DNA of 64,000 bases from Peromyscus leucopus (taxonomy: Eukaryota; Chordata; Mammalia; Rodentia; Cricetidae). A program made the translations under genes and the position numbers. Under the pieces are notes generated by a model. It was not told where the DNA came from. It saw nothing but the letters and a program-made list of their open reading frames with translations, and did not search any database. Location: assembly GCF_004664715.2 (NCBI RefSeq), contig NC_051079.1:57137660-57201659 (forward strand), given 5' to 3'. Below are positions 1-12,664 of the stretch, one piece after another. The stretch's first letter is position 1. The number at the start of each line of letters is the position of its first letter.

Positions 1-539
1 AACCAAAACAACAAAATACAGGACCCTTAAACTTTCTGATCCTATTTAAGACAAGGATGTATTTGCCCATTTTGAAAGTAGACTTGGCTTTTAAACTTAA
101 CATCCATGAAATATAAATTTGTTTTCAAAGCTATACATACTTGGAGGTAATTTTATCAACAGATGAATGCCTTATCTTTTATGTGTACTGTTTATTTAAT
201 TTGCCTTAATCAAATGCCATTGACTTTTAAACATTCATGTACCCAAGTGTTTCAGCAGTGGAAATTATTTTTAATCTTTCTCATTACTACAGAGGGTGAG
301 GCGTGTGACATAAAGACCAAACAATAGTAAATAGTCATTGTTCATTTTACCAGTAGACCCTACAATAAGAGCGCATATATTTTTATCTTCATTTTCCCTG
401 TAGGGGTGATTAGTGCCCCTTTAAATTTGAGGAAATGTTTATTTTTGTTTCTTAAGAAGAATGATGCCATTGTCTAAGTGGAAAAAAAAAGGGGTGGGTG
501 GGGGGGTCAAACAAGTCTAAAAGAAAGAAGCAGGAATGC

Positions 540-543
<4 letters not shown>

Positions 544-570
<27 letters not shown>

Positions 571-571
571 T
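544..571. repeat. Poly(T) run
   Basis: This is an uninterrupted run of 28 T. No recognisable SINE body or target-site duplication flanks it, so I treat it as a simple homopolymer rather than the tail of an antisense retroposon. Short ORFs across it encode poly-lysine on the minus strand and are artefacts. Confidence 0.9.
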
Positions 572-1069
572 GGTGGGTGAGCGATTGTCAGGAGTCTCCA
601 TTTGGAAGTGCTCCCTGGCGTTGCTGCTGTCATTCCACATAGTTCATGTGGCTTTGTAGAGGACTTGACTGCTGATTTGCTTGTGCCTGGCCCACAGGAA
701 GGTTGTCTTTGAAATCAACAACAAGCAGGTCAGGCCTAGCCAGTTAGCTGTGCTATCATCTCTTTGCACAGTTCTATTGTGAATGCTTCTAAAACCCAGG
801 GCAGCGAGCTTGTTTGTTTTCAGTGGCCCTACTGCATAGATTTCCTTCTCTGGGAGTGAAGTCTTTGCTACCAGGACCAATAGGAGTCAACCAATGGCTA
901 GGCCCATTGGAAAGAGAAGTGAATATTTCAGAATATTTGTTCAACCCTTGCTGGAGGATTTTATATATTTTTGGAAAAAAAGGATAAAAGGAAAAATAAG
1001 AATAATGGCTTCCAATACAATGTCTGTGTTATTGGCAGATACCAAACTAGTCTTATTCCATGGGTCATG

Positions 1070-1124
1070 AATGCTGTCGCTTAATGGTAGACCATTTGCC
1101 TAGAACGCAAGAGGCTCAGCACAC
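1070..1124 (+). mobile_element. Degenerate ID-like SINE fragment
   Basis: The sequence has the layout of a tRNA-derived rodent ID element: a region like 'GCT.TCGCTTAATGGTAGA' followed by 'CATTTGCCTAGAACGCAAG'. These correspond to the A-box side and the 'TTGCCTAGCACGCA' core. The 3' half and poly(A) tail are not preserved. It is short and diverged, so an old copy or chance tRNA-like similarity are both possible. Confidence 0.45.
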
Positions 1125-1749
1125 TGTAGAACAGGAAAAACAACAATACTATATTATTATTTTCAAACTCTTTTCCCAATAAAATGAAGACTCAGTGGTA
1201 GATTTACCAACTTATGGAGAGACAATAACTTCATTGTAACACCTTTATCAATGAAGATATCAAAAAAATATTCTTGGAATAAGAGTTAAATAGAGACTTG
1301 ACAATAAGAAATTGCTAAGAGTGAAATTCCAGGTAGAAATTCTAATTTTTGAATGCCTAAGATGATAAAAATAAATGCTTGATGTCATACCCCTAAATTC
1401 CCTAATTTGTAGAAACATTGGTTGTAATGTGCTTGATGCTTTAGATTGCCGTTATTATACTTTCCTGTCTTCTTAAAGTTCTAGAAATGCAGTAGTTGAG
1501 TGTGCTGATCTTAGATTTTTTTATCTGTCAAATGATCCAATTTTCATCCTTTGTGGATGAAACTAAGATGTTAGCAGTGAGCTAATTGTTCAGTAATATC
1601 TTTTCACTCTTAGAATCTCTTCTTCAGGTTTTTTTTTTAAGTAATGTTCATCATGTATCCCTTGAAAGAGTCGTGAGCTGGAAGCAGGGAAAACAGGCAT
1701 GCCAGTGGCTGATTAGCCTGTGATATATTGTTCACCAATAGGCACAGAA

Positions 1750-1780
1750 CCCCCCCCCCCCACCACCACCACCATCACCA
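1750..1780. repeat. C12 run followed by (ACC)n
   Basis: Twelve C are followed by about four CAC/ACC triplets. This is simple sequence in intron 7, G-rich on the opposite strand. Confidence 0.85.
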
Positions 1781-3110
1781 GCTCTCTCTATGATATTTAG
1801 CTATATTGTGGTGGTGAGGAGAGCTTCGAATTTTTGATTTTCCAGCTTATGGGTCATATTTGACCAACTGCTTTCACTGGAAGACATGCCACTTTGTTGA
1901 GCTATTTAGGAATCAAAAAGGCTGTCTTAATTTAAAACAAGGACCCTTTGTTTTAGGTGGTGACTGCCTTGTGAAATTTTTCAGTTCTCAGCGGGTTAAC
2001 CAGGGAACAGGGGCAGAGTCATAATTGGCCTATTTAGAGTATTTTGCATGTGAATAGTGTGTTAGTGAAGCATCCCTAAGTCTGTTGTGAGTGACATGGT
2101 GATTAGAATTTAGATTAGGGAAAACACATTCTGTACTTTATCAAGGACAGTAATTAGTTCCATCAGTAAAAGTTGATTACAAGTAACGATAAAGTTAGAT
2201 TTTTAGTACTTAATTTTAAAATTTCTTTATTAAATAGCAAATTTGTTCTTAATATAAATGGTACTATCTACACTTGTTTTATTGCCTATCAGAATAATTG
2301 AAAGAACAATGTGTTCAATGCAGAGTATAATCAGGCGGTTTATATTGTGGGTAAGTTTCTATGTAGCTTTTAGAAAATGTAATATTATGTAATCTGTCTT
2401 ATGTCATCATTTTTTGAAAAATTAGCAGTTTGTCACACCATGATAACTTTATGATATTTTCAGAAATGTGTTAGTGTTCAGGTGAATGCTTAATCCACGG
2501 GGATTTGTTTTAGTTTCTGGTCGTCTTCAAGAGAGCATGCTGAAGTCCTCAGGGTCATTCCCGTTTGCAGAGGATGCCTACTTCTCCTATAATCTTGAAA
2601 GTTTGCCCTGGGATTTGAATTTCTTCTCCACTCATCTGGCATTCTGTCCTCTGTGGGTCCCGTGCACAGTCCTGGATCATCAGGATGTGGCCGGTGGAGA
2701 GTGGACCATCCGTATTCATCCCCAGTGGGTGCAGCCGGGAGAAGTTGTGTTTTCCAAAAAAATGAGACTCGTGTTAGTCCTTTAGTAACAAGGGTGTGAA
2801 TAGTTCCCAGTATGGGGAAAGAAAACATTCATGTTAAATGACATTTTCTTATGGAATTAAAGTGTTAGTCATCTGAAATGATTTTTCAAAATATATTTGG
2901 TTTAGAGGGTACCACCTACTGTCTTCAAAGTAAAGGGTTAACAATGCCGAACTGGATGATAGCTTCCTCAGTGGCTTTTGCTTTTCAGCAGTTGTTTGGT
3001 TAATTGTCTTAGCTCAGCAAACGCTCTGCTCAAAATCGAGTGCGAGGTGGTAAATGTGAAAAATTAAACTTCCGTATTTGTTTTTTTTTTTGTTTGTTTT
3101 CACCTTCTAG

Positions 3111-3739
<629 letters not shown>

Positions 3740-3789
3740 AGGTGCAGACAAAGAAAGTCCGAAAAGTTCCTCCAGGTTTGCCCTCCTCA
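3740..3789 (+). CDS. Tcf4: Tcf4 exon 9 (internal coding exon, NLS second half)
   Basis: A 50-nt exon joined to exon 8 in phase 1. It completes a Glu codon and continues VQTKKVRKVPPGLPSS, identical to TCF4. The acceptor is a T-rich tract ending in TTTTTTCAG. The donor is TCA|GTAAGT, close to the vertebrate consensus, leaving phase 0, which fits the next TCF4 exon starting with Val-Tyr-Ala-Pro. KKVRK with the upstream RRR of exon 8 (11-residue linker) forms the bipartite nuclear localisation signal described for long TCF4 isoforms. At 50 nt, skipping this exon alone would shift the frame; skipping exons 8 and 9 together removes 180 nt and keeps it. Confidence 0.96.
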
Positions 3790-6700
3790 GTAAGTACTGC
3801 CTGTTTTTGCTCCATCCTGTGTCCATCGTGTTCAGTTTGGTATCAGTAGAAGGCACTAGAAGTCAATGAGTTTCCATGCGCCCAGAGCTGTGTGTGCATC
3901 TAGAATGTGGAAGAAGTAGAAAGGACCAGCTACCTGACCCTTGCTGTGGTGATTAATTGCCCCTGCTGGAAGGCTGAGGGCTTATGTGGGTAGTCAGCAA
4001 GTTAAGCTCTGAAGAGAGCCTTGAAAAGGCACCTCAAGTTGCAGAGCTTTACCTGTGCAGGGCTTTGGAGAGCATGAGTATTAGTTTCATGTGTTGGTTA
4101 AATTCTTTGTCAGTATTATGATGATTTATGGATTTGCATGCGAAAGGAGATTTGTGGAGCGGATTTAGGGAAAATTTACATGGGTTTCAGCCCAGAGTGC
4201 AAGGAGAATGTCTCTATTTTCTGAAGAGGTTGATGAATAAGGACTGCCAAGGTGGTCACTGTTTGCAATGTAATGCTAGGTGAGGATAGAGGAATCCAGC
4301 TGTAACCAAAGCATTCTGGGCATTCTTGATACCTGGAGCTGTGTCTGAGTGCTGCTGTGATGCCCCAGGACCCAGGCCCCAACCTAGGAAAAGTTGGTTG
4401 TGATCACAGAAAATGCATGACACATTGATTTGAGTTCATGCATTTGCAAATTTTTTGTCCTAGGAGGTATTTAATTTGTTTATAACCAATCCATTGCTAG
4501 TAATTTTCTCCTTATGTAAAATTTAAAAAAAAATTATTTCCTGTCTTTTTCATGTTTCCTTTTTTTTTTTCATCCTTCCTTCCAGTGTTGTACATGTAAA
4601 GACAGTTTTAAATTAATCTTCTAGTATGTAAAAAAATGACTAATGGGCCTTATAAGTTCTTACACTTTAAGACAAAATTATATTTAGATTTCTGAAAATG
4701 TATTACCAATCAGTGCTCTCATTGGTTCTGTTTCATTTTTAGTAAATTAGAAGAATAATGGGTTTTGCAAATGTGCTAGATTAACCCACACACCTGTGTA
4801 TCTGACTTGATTTCGTCTCAGCTCATCCAAAAAAATTATTAAATGAATATATCAGAATAAGTCTTATCAAAAAACCCCACAAATTTTGTATGCTGATTAT
4901 CAGACTTGATAATGTTGAAGAAGCACCACAAAATTAGCCATAAATATGGAAAAATATTGTGTAAATAAAACTGCCAATGGCATATAAAATAGTCATTTTA
5001 GAATATCAATATGTCACTTAGAACTGTACCATGTTGTTATTTCTTGAGTTTCTATATTTTATTGAAATTGGCTGTTTTTGTAGGCATATTTTAAGCTTGG
5101 AGTTAGTGGTAGAGTTAATGTAGATGAAATTTTAGATTTTAATAGTTTTAATGACAGCTTCAAATGATAAAGTCCTGGAAGCTGTTTACATTTTAAACAT
5201 AACCCTGATAATACTAAATGCATTAAAAGGGCCTAAACCTATCTCATCCCATCTATGCCTAAGGTTAAAATAAATTTTGAGGGTTTTTGTTGTTGTTTGT
5301 TAGTTTTTCGGGGTTTTTTTTTTTCTACTGCAAAAAAAAATTTGCAGAGATCTTCACACTTTCTTAGGAGTTCTTGAAGTATCTATGATGCTACTAATTA
5401 TCAATAGTTACAAATATTTAAGTCTTTTTTTTCTCTAGTTAGCTGATCTCTACAAAAACATTTTCAAGGGTTTTTATTGCTGTTGGTGGCACATCCCTTA
5501 CACTATGCTCAGAAAACAGAAAATCTTTTTCTTCTAACACATGACAGTTAGAAATTGGAAATTTGTTTATATTATTCAAGTTTTGGGTTTTGATGGACAG
5601 TCAGTGTAGGATGAACTCTTGTGAGAGAACATTTCATGGATAAATGTCTTAATGGCCCTATGGGATACATTGATAAATAGCCCTTCTTCAAAAGACAAGA
5701 AACAAGATGAAAATTCATTGAAGGTTTAAGCAGAAAGAAGGAGATCGGTTTGAACAGTTCTGTGCTCTAGTTACCTCTTTACTTGGTAATTCTGGAACAT
5801 CTCGGGTCTCCTTCAGTTGCAGTTTGGTTAGTGTGCCCTAACTTTATTGTGTCATTCGATTACTGATAATGAGATCCCGCGCCTTGCTACCGTAAAAAAA
5901 AAAAAAAAAGTGTGTATTTTTACTTGATTTTAGGAAACAGCCTGTGCTAGACACTATAGCAGTCTGGCTCCAACAGGTCTAGATTTCTGTATTTTTAGAT
6001 CACTGTCTCCCTTATTTTTAAGTTCAAATAAAATTATGAAATGTGTCTGACTCAAGATACTTCTAAACCTTGCTTCAACATATTCTTGAGTATATGTGTA
6101 GCACATAGTAAAGGACTAGGTTAGCTTTCTTTTACAGTGATTAGATTAGATGAAGGCATTTGTGTTCTCTTAGATATATATTGACCATGATAGATAGGAA
6201 TACATCTATCTCAGTCTGTTGTGTCAACTCATGCCCTGCCCCTAGTGAAATGGGCCCTCTCTCTTTCATAGATAAGCGGAGGAACATTTCCAGTGTGGTA
6301 TCCCATAGTCACATATTGTGATACAGTTGTGAGAAAGAGGTGGTCTCCCTTGCTGTCAAGAGGCTGGTCCTTTCAGGCTATCTGGGTCAAGGAGGTGGGG
6401 AGAATCGCCTAGCTTTGTTTAAAAGCTGTGCTTTGGCTTCAGAGAGAGGGAAGGGGAGGGAGGCAGAGGGGGAGGGAGGGGGAAGGGAGGGAGAGAGAGA
6501 CACACACACAGAGACAGACAGACAGATAGACAGGTGAACGGACAGACAAAGACTTGGCTCAATATTGTGTCATAGTTTTGGTGGGAGGCATGAGCATGCA
6601 TTTGTACTGTATGCCACATCTAAAGACCTCGAGTCACCCTGAAGGCTTGACATAGGATGGTATAAGAATCATCCACAAGGCTTACAGTCTTTAGAAGCAT

Positions 6701-9700
6701 AGAGGGAGAGAAGACAGGCCCTCTGGAGAGCAGAGGTCTGGAGCGATATGTAGGGTACTTTGATTGTTGAAGGAAAGACTATGGAAAATGATACTTGTTC
6801 AGAGAGCCCCACTTCTTGCTGGCAGACGTTGTCCTGGGCCATGTCTCACTATCTCCTAGCCTTCCTCTTCTGAAGGACTTCAGGAGTAAAGCTGTGTGTG
6901 TGTGTGTTTGATGCTACCGCTCATCTCAAATTTCTAACCTTTTGAATTTACATGTGAACTTGTTGTCTATTCAGAGTTCCATGTCTCATTTTTGTACTTT
7001 AAAGCATATTTCCTCATAATCTGGGTACTTTGCAGCTTTACTATCTTTTCCAGCAAGTTTCTTATTTGTGAATAGCCTAGTAATCATACAAATTGAGTTG
7101 TGCATTTATGCAGAGGAAAAAAAGGCACAATATTAAATTATAGCTTAGGAGAAATGATCCATGCTTTTTTTTTTTTTACAAGAAATTATTGTGATAGAAT
7201 TAAAATCGAGAAAGTAACAATTTCTAAGTGTACTGTTTTAAAAGATTCTTATGAAATGCACAGAAAATAAAAGAGGAACAGATGTCATTTGGAAATTTTA
7301 TTGTGCTCACTAACATGTAAACATACAAAGCCTTGGTCATCAAATTGAAATTATGTATATTTTATCAGCAAGTGTAAAGAAGAGGTACAGCTTTGTATTT
7401 CAGACATTTGTGGAGTTGGTCTCCATTTTAATTGTGAACTTCTCCATAGGCTCATTCAGGCTTTTTGGAACATTGTAAGATTCTGGAAATACAAAGGTTT
7501 ACCCTAATATCTATTTTATGACTTCTGTCATCTCCAGGGAGATCTTCACAAACTGAGTTGTTCAGTAAAGTCTAATTTCCATGCTAAGTTGTAGTTTTGT
7601 TTTATTTATTTATGTTTAATTCAGGAGGATCTGGCAAGCTTTAAGTGGTCAGAGATAATTTTGGATGCACAGATCCTGAGGAGAAGATTCTAAAATAAGA
7701 TTGGAACATGTCCAAGAAAATTTGAGGCATGAGTGGCTCCTTAGGTGGATTTGAGAAAGCAAAACTGTTTCTTTTGTAGCATGTATTTGGTACCATTTGA
7801 TATCCCCAAGGAACATGAATTCTTAGGGAAAATAAAATCTTTAAGTCTGGACTTAACTATATTTTATAGAGAGTTTATCAGATACATCAATGAAAGTGGA
7901 TAATACTAACAGTATTAATTTTCTTAGATATTTTCCATCACATTAAAAAACCATTTGAGTGTTTTATATATGCTATTGAATCCATACTTTAAAGTATTTT
8001 AGTTTTTTTTTCCTCCTCAGGTGCTTAAAGAAACCTCAAATGATTTCTCAAGAGTGTCTTAAGGAAACCATAGACACACTGTTTTGTATCTCATGGTGCA
8101 TTTTCATGTCAACACATTTTAACCTGAGCAGTAATGCAACCCCTTTTAAGATGGCTGTGGCAGTATTAAACGTGTCATGAGTAAATTGAGCATCGGCCAC
8201 TTGGACTTGGGCTTGTATGGAGGAGAATCTAGAAGCACCCAATGTGTGATAAGATATAACAGAAGGTGTGTCTTCAAGGTCCTTTCCTGTAGTGATACAA
8301 ACAATTGCAATGGTTTACATTAAAATGTTAGGTCAGCTCATAAAATCAGCTCTGAACTTAGTGTGCTCATATTCTAGCTAAAGATACTAAAATATGAGAT
8401 TTGATTATATAAATGAAGCCAATAAATTATGAAAATATATAGGGAGGAAGGAGTTACAGTAATGCAATTAAAGCATGCAAATAATGCAAGAAACATTTGC
8501 CCAGCTTATACAGCATATATAACACATCAGTGGGGACACTGAAAACTGGGAGAACGTTCGTCACTAAGCATTTATTTGTTCATGTAGTGAATGCAGGAGT
8601 CACAAATCCAGCTGTGGGCTTTAAGTTCAGTGATACGTTCTCTGGAAATCAACCTCCTTCTCTCCATTGTTTCAGAGGCTAAATACAAAGTTCAGTTTTG
8701 TGTGAGATTCTCAGATAGGAAATAAGTACAGGAAGGTCTTTGCACTGGGGGCTCATTAGTTCAGAAAGCACACACACAGGAAATATGCACCGTCACCATT
8801 TGGCAATAGGCGTTCCAGTCTCTCAGAAGTTTGCTAAAAGATTTCTGTATTGTTGAGAATTTCAGAACACTTCTTAGAACTTTAGAACACAATCTTTTCC
8901 CTTCTCCAAAGAGAGACTTCTGGTGTGCATATTTTAAATATAAAGAAAGGCAGACATGTAAGTGGCGGGGGTGGGGCGGGGGCAAAAATCAAGACTCTCT
9001 GTAGAGGGCGGATTTGTGTATCTGTGAGCTATTCAAAGGTTATCTTTGCAAATTAAAAAGTTAAAAACCTCAGAGGCTCAAAGGAGACAAAACTATTTAT
9101 TCCTCCAACCAGAGGAGTATTTGTGTATGTGTCTGATTTATCTTCTCAGCTGGCTGCCTTAAGGTAGGCATGAAACGCTATGCCCTTCCCCTTTCTCAGT
9201 GTGTGTGATTATTTGTAATCAAGTTTTCCAATTCAGTGTCACCTACTAAGATTTATCGGGACTTCTTTAAGAGTTCAGCAGCTAGAACAATACATCTGTA
9301 CTCACGTGTTAAGAAAGGAGAAATACATTTTAGGGAGTTCTTATTTTGCACTTTCTTTTCTCATTTTCACTGAAGAGTGTAATTTGGTGTGGAAATTTGG
9401 ACTCTTAGTGGTTTAATTACAGAAATCTAAGAACTGGCTGCAAGGCTCCTTTACTGCAGAAAAGAGAATGGTCCCAGGACTTTCATGTATTTTTGCACTT
9501 AGAAAGCTTGTTTTGAAGCATCTGGCTTCCCTCTGGATTTCTTGTTTATGGACATACAAATGGGGACTTGGTATTTAGTTGGAAGCCTTTCCGTTTTAGC
9601 TATCAAGAGTTCACTGGCTGCAGCAGTCTTACATCCTAACAGAGCAAAATTGTTTTTCTGCCCCAGTTAGTGACAATATCTGCATATCCAAGATGTATTT

Positions 9701-10050
9701 TCTTCCTTTCACAGAATTTCAAAAGTTTTGATTTGAAGTCATGAATCAGAGGTAGACCTTGGGGGGCTAAATACAATTTAGCAGTGTCAGTGATTCTAAA
9801 AGAATGAGGAGTTTCATCAAAAAGAGCAAAGTTGTATTTTCCTGAGGCAGAATAGCTACAGCTAGACTGTTGACAGACACCTGCTTTGTTTCTTTTTAAA
9901 AGTAAATTGCATTGAATTTAAAACCCCACATTTCAAAGGAATAGCCTGGGTCTGTATTGTCCGGGGTGTGTTTGTGTAGCCACTGTGTTCCTTTTCAAAG
10001 AGCAGGAACTTTCATAAAATGCGGGCAAATTCTGTAGTTTTAAATACTCG
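3790..10050 (+). other. Tcf4: Tcf4 intron 9, proximal part
   Basis: AT-rich intron beginning with the exon 9 donor GTAAGTACTG. I see no exon, no full-length transposon and only simple repeats (for example A16 near 5.9 kb and the purine-rich tract at 6.44 kb). Open frames are short and look random. Confidence 0.8.
6441..6549. repeat. Purine-rich GGGA/GA tract with CA and GACA repeats
   Basis: About 60 bases of G/A-only sequence (AGAG, GGGA and GGGAGG units) pass into CACACACA and then GACA/GATA units. This is a compound microsatellite; the purine strand could form triplex or G-quadruplex structure. ORFs read across it are low-complexity artefacts. Confidence 0.9.
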
Positions 10051-10679
10051 CTTATTTGATCTCAGAACAGCAGCATGCATGCGAATGGTTGTGTTTTCAG
10101 TTTCAAAGCCGGTGCCTGCATAGGCGGAGCAGGCCCGGCCGCCTTTCACGTGAGCACATGGTCCCTCTTCAGGGACGGGAAGGTAGTGCAGGCGATTCCC
10201 TGGGTCCCACCTCAGAGCCCCAAACCGGAACGAGCTGTGTTCTGTCCAGGTGTCGAGATTTCAGTCCAAAACGAATGCGAAAGCTATATTTTTGCAGAAG
10301 AATGTTTTTTTTTTTTTTAATTATCTCTCAGCAGCGTAGAAACACCACCGTTGCAAGCTGCAGGATTAATTCAGTAGGATGCTAGGAAGGGAGTTGGTCT
10401 GCAAGCATTCACTTCCAGGGTACTGGGAGGAGATTCTGGGTGTGTGAACTTTCACCAAATGTGTTTTGATTATTCGGTAGAGGAGGGGAACGGGCATGCC
10501 TCGGCTCTGCGGGCCTGTCCTCGAAGCTGACTGTGGGAAGATGCCCTGGTGTGCTGCCATGTTGGTGCTGACTGAAGAGCACTTCCTTATGAATCGTGGA
10601 TTCTTAGGAGAAAGATGTGTTTTCTCAGAAAAATGAACCTTGTAGTACATTCAGTCATGAAAATTGGTACCATTCATCA

Positions 10680-11205
10680 CACACACATAGAAAACTGATC
10701 ACCATCACCGCTTGCTGTTGCCAGTTAAGAGATTTTTATAACAATGCTGTTTTGGAACAATTATTTTGATATCATCTGTGAAAGAGGATCTGCCTGCCTG
10801 CAGCATCCTCCCTCCCAGCCCATATCATTCTAAATATGCCTCCTGGATTATACTTATAATAATATTGTAATGGCTTTCATTCTCCTGATCGGCACAGTAT
10901 ATCATTATATCATTAGCCGCTATGAGAAAGCGGTTTCAAGTAGGTGGCTGATTCTTAGCGGTAATGTTTTCAAGTAACCCCGTTTGGGGAATTGGGCGAT
11001 TGCACAGGTGCTCAGGTGTATTAACACGGGGCTCAATCATATTCTCTGGCTTTGCTCATTATGAAACCAACTTCGAGGCATAAAATAATTCAATAACAAG
11101 TCGTGTATAAAACCGACGCTGCTGTTTGGACTAACTTTAGTGACTTGACATATTAAGAGGGGAATCGAGGCATGACTGAGGAGGGACAGGGTATTCCGTT
11201 CATTT
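10680..11205. promoter_or_regulatory. Candidate conserved non-coding element
   Basis: No SINE signature is visible. The sequence has AT-rich homeodomain-like words (TTATAATAATATTGTAATG, ATCATTATATCATTAG), isolated CpGs and an E-box (CACAGGTGCTCAGGTG at about 11.0 kb). This mix is typical of developmental enhancers in Tcf4 introns. Conservation cannot be measured from one sequence, so the call is inference. Confidence 0.35.
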
Positions 11206-11206
11206 C

Positions 11207-11419
11207 TCAGTGCACGGAAGCCGAGAGCTGAGTGTGCACAGCCTGGTCATCATCGTCGTCGTCGTCGTCATCAGACTGGGAAGGAAACCAGTTGTTGTAC
11301 TGGTTGAAAATGTGATAGGCAATAGCTACAAATTCTGCCACTTGATACGCAGGCAGAGGCTTTGGGAGTGAAATTTTGCTGCGCAAAGCTTCTGGGTTCC
11401 TCACATAGTACCTTGACAT
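11207..11419 (-). other. Unidentified 70-codon ORF, possible processed pseudogene fragment
   Basis: On the minus strand an ATG-initiated frame (MSRYYVRNPEALRSKISLPK at the start) continues with AYQVAEFVAIAYHIFNQYNN, an acidic run of about nine Asp and a stop. The composition looks protein-like apart from the Asp run, which comes from a (GAC/GAT) triplet repeat. Just upstream in another frame is NEAIDNMDRYLGYLYK followed by a stop, as if a frameshifted continuation of the same protein. I do not recognise the family. It could be an old processed pseudogene fragment, an antisense exon or chance. No splice sites or promoter were recognised. Confidence 0.3.
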
Positions 11420-11777
11420 AAAGTTTATTTGTATAGGTACCCAAGATAGCGGTCCATATTATCTATGGCCTCATTGATACATGGGCAAAATGAAATTCAG
11501 TGTATTGACTGTAGGTCGGAATTGTTTGGATTTGTAAAATTCACACCACAATAGGCGATTATTTTATAAGCAAACCCCAGTTTGCTTTCCCTTTCGAAAA
11601 CCACATCCACATGTTTGTTGGTAGAGGGTAGAGGACCCCCCTGTGTACTTGAGACCTCCCAGGGGGAGGGGAAAGTGCGTGTTCTCATGCATTTCCATTC
11701 TTGCATGTGTTCTCTTCTTCTTATGTATTTTGTCAAATTTACTTTCCCACCAAAGACTAGATGCTCCTCCGTGCGGT

Positions 11778-11778
11778 G

Positions 11779-11813
<35 letters not shown>

Positions 11814-11848
11814 TATGTGTGTGTGTGTATGTGTGTGTATGTGTGTAT
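11778..11848. repeat. (AT)n-(AC)n-(GT)n compound microsatellite with palindrome
   Basis: A run of about 13 AT units is followed by ACACACACAC, CATATG and GTGTGTGT. Bases 11805-11824 form a perfect 20-base palindrome centred on CATATG, so the site could extrude a cruciform. ORFs in this stretch encode repeated Tyr-Ile, Thr-His or Val-Cys and are artefacts. Confidence 0.92.
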
Positions 11849-12324
11849 GACTTGGTTGTCAGCATCACCTTATTGATTCTTCCTTCTTTATGCAACTTGA
11901 TGTGGTGTCACTGGCGTTTGAGCATGACCGGACTTCGAAGAAAGTCTTTTATTAAAAATAAATAAACAAATAGCCCATATAACACCACAAGTTGACTTTT
12001 GTTTCTTTAAACTTCTTATTGTCCCCTTAGTCACTTGGGTGAGGTAAGGCATATATATGCTTGTGGTCTGTCCCATACAAGTTATATACAGCAAGCACCT
12101 CTGCATGTGACTCGCAAGCTCATTTCCATTGGAATGCATCTTGGGATCACAGAAGAGGAGCCTGAAAGGAGTACCAGCCCTTCCTAACTTGATGCTGGAT
12201 TTCCTCTACTCAGGGCTCTTGGTAGGTCACAACCCTGGGTGTGTACATAGTGAGTGCCTGTGAGAACGTGATGGCAGTGTACTGAAGGCAACCCCTCCTC
12301 ACAGGTGTAAGTACTGCATTACAT

Positions 12325-12475
12325 CATGCAGTCCTATAAAACTCATAAGGCGGGTGCAGCTGTTTACATCTGCTAAAGAAGCAGAGGCGTGTAGAGAAGA
12401 GGAGCATTGCCACAGCCATGCGGCATGTGTGTGGCAGAACTGCGCTTGAGACCTGCACAGGCTTTCTGTAATTCC
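12325..12475 (-). mobile_element. MIR SINE fragment, antisense
   Basis: The order of words matches an inverted MIR: 'AAACTCATAAGG.GGGTGCAGCTGTTTACATCTGCTAAAG' (cf. the MIR 'CCCATTTTACAGATGAGGAAA' segment), then 'AGAGGCGTGTAGAGAAG', 'CACAGCCATGCGGC', 'GTGGCAGAACTG'. It is diverged, as expected for an element predating placental radiation. Confidence 0.5.
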
Positions 12476-12590
12476 TGTGTCCTTAACCAAGACACTGTCC
12501 CTGCTGCATACAGCAGCTATTCAGCCCCTCTGTAGTGCAGAAAGGCTCTGTGCACCAAGGTCATTGTTAACTTTGAAAGCATTTGGCAAA

Positions 12591-12664
12591 GGGCTAGGGA
12601 TGTACCTCAGTAGTAAAGTACTTGCCTAGCACGCACAAGACCCCTAGTTTGATCACCAGCCAGC
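12591..12664 (+). mobile_element. ID SINE
   Basis: Clear ID-type element: GGGCTAGGGATGTACCTCAG, then GTAGTAAAGTACTTGCCTAG, CACGCACAAGACCCCTAGTT, TGATCACCAGC. The pol III A box (ATGTACCTCAGTAG) and B-box position (AGTTTGATCACC) are recognisable. No long poly(A) remains. ID elements derive from BC1/tRNA-Ala and mark this genome as rodent. Confidence 0.75.

Larger units (their letters stand above)
1..3110 (+). other. Tcf4: Tcf4 intron 7, 3' part
   Basis: This is AT-rich intron sequence leading to the exon 8 acceptor. It contains a degenerate ID-like SINE near 1.07 kb, a 28-base T run at 544-571 and a C-run/ACC repeat at 1750-1780. In human TCF4 several alternative first exons lie between exons 7 and 8, so some could be here, but I could not place one with a convincing donor and open frame. 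The more GC-rich block at 2486-2828 is open on both strands and is the best place to look. The terminal 40 bases form a strong polypyrimidine tract ending in TAG before exon 8. Confidence 0.8.

Noticed and set aside
11497..11895. 132-codon minus-strand ORF with Thr-His and Tyr-Ile runs
   Set aside because: It starts in the AT/GT microsatellite and its remainder has no recognisable similarity.
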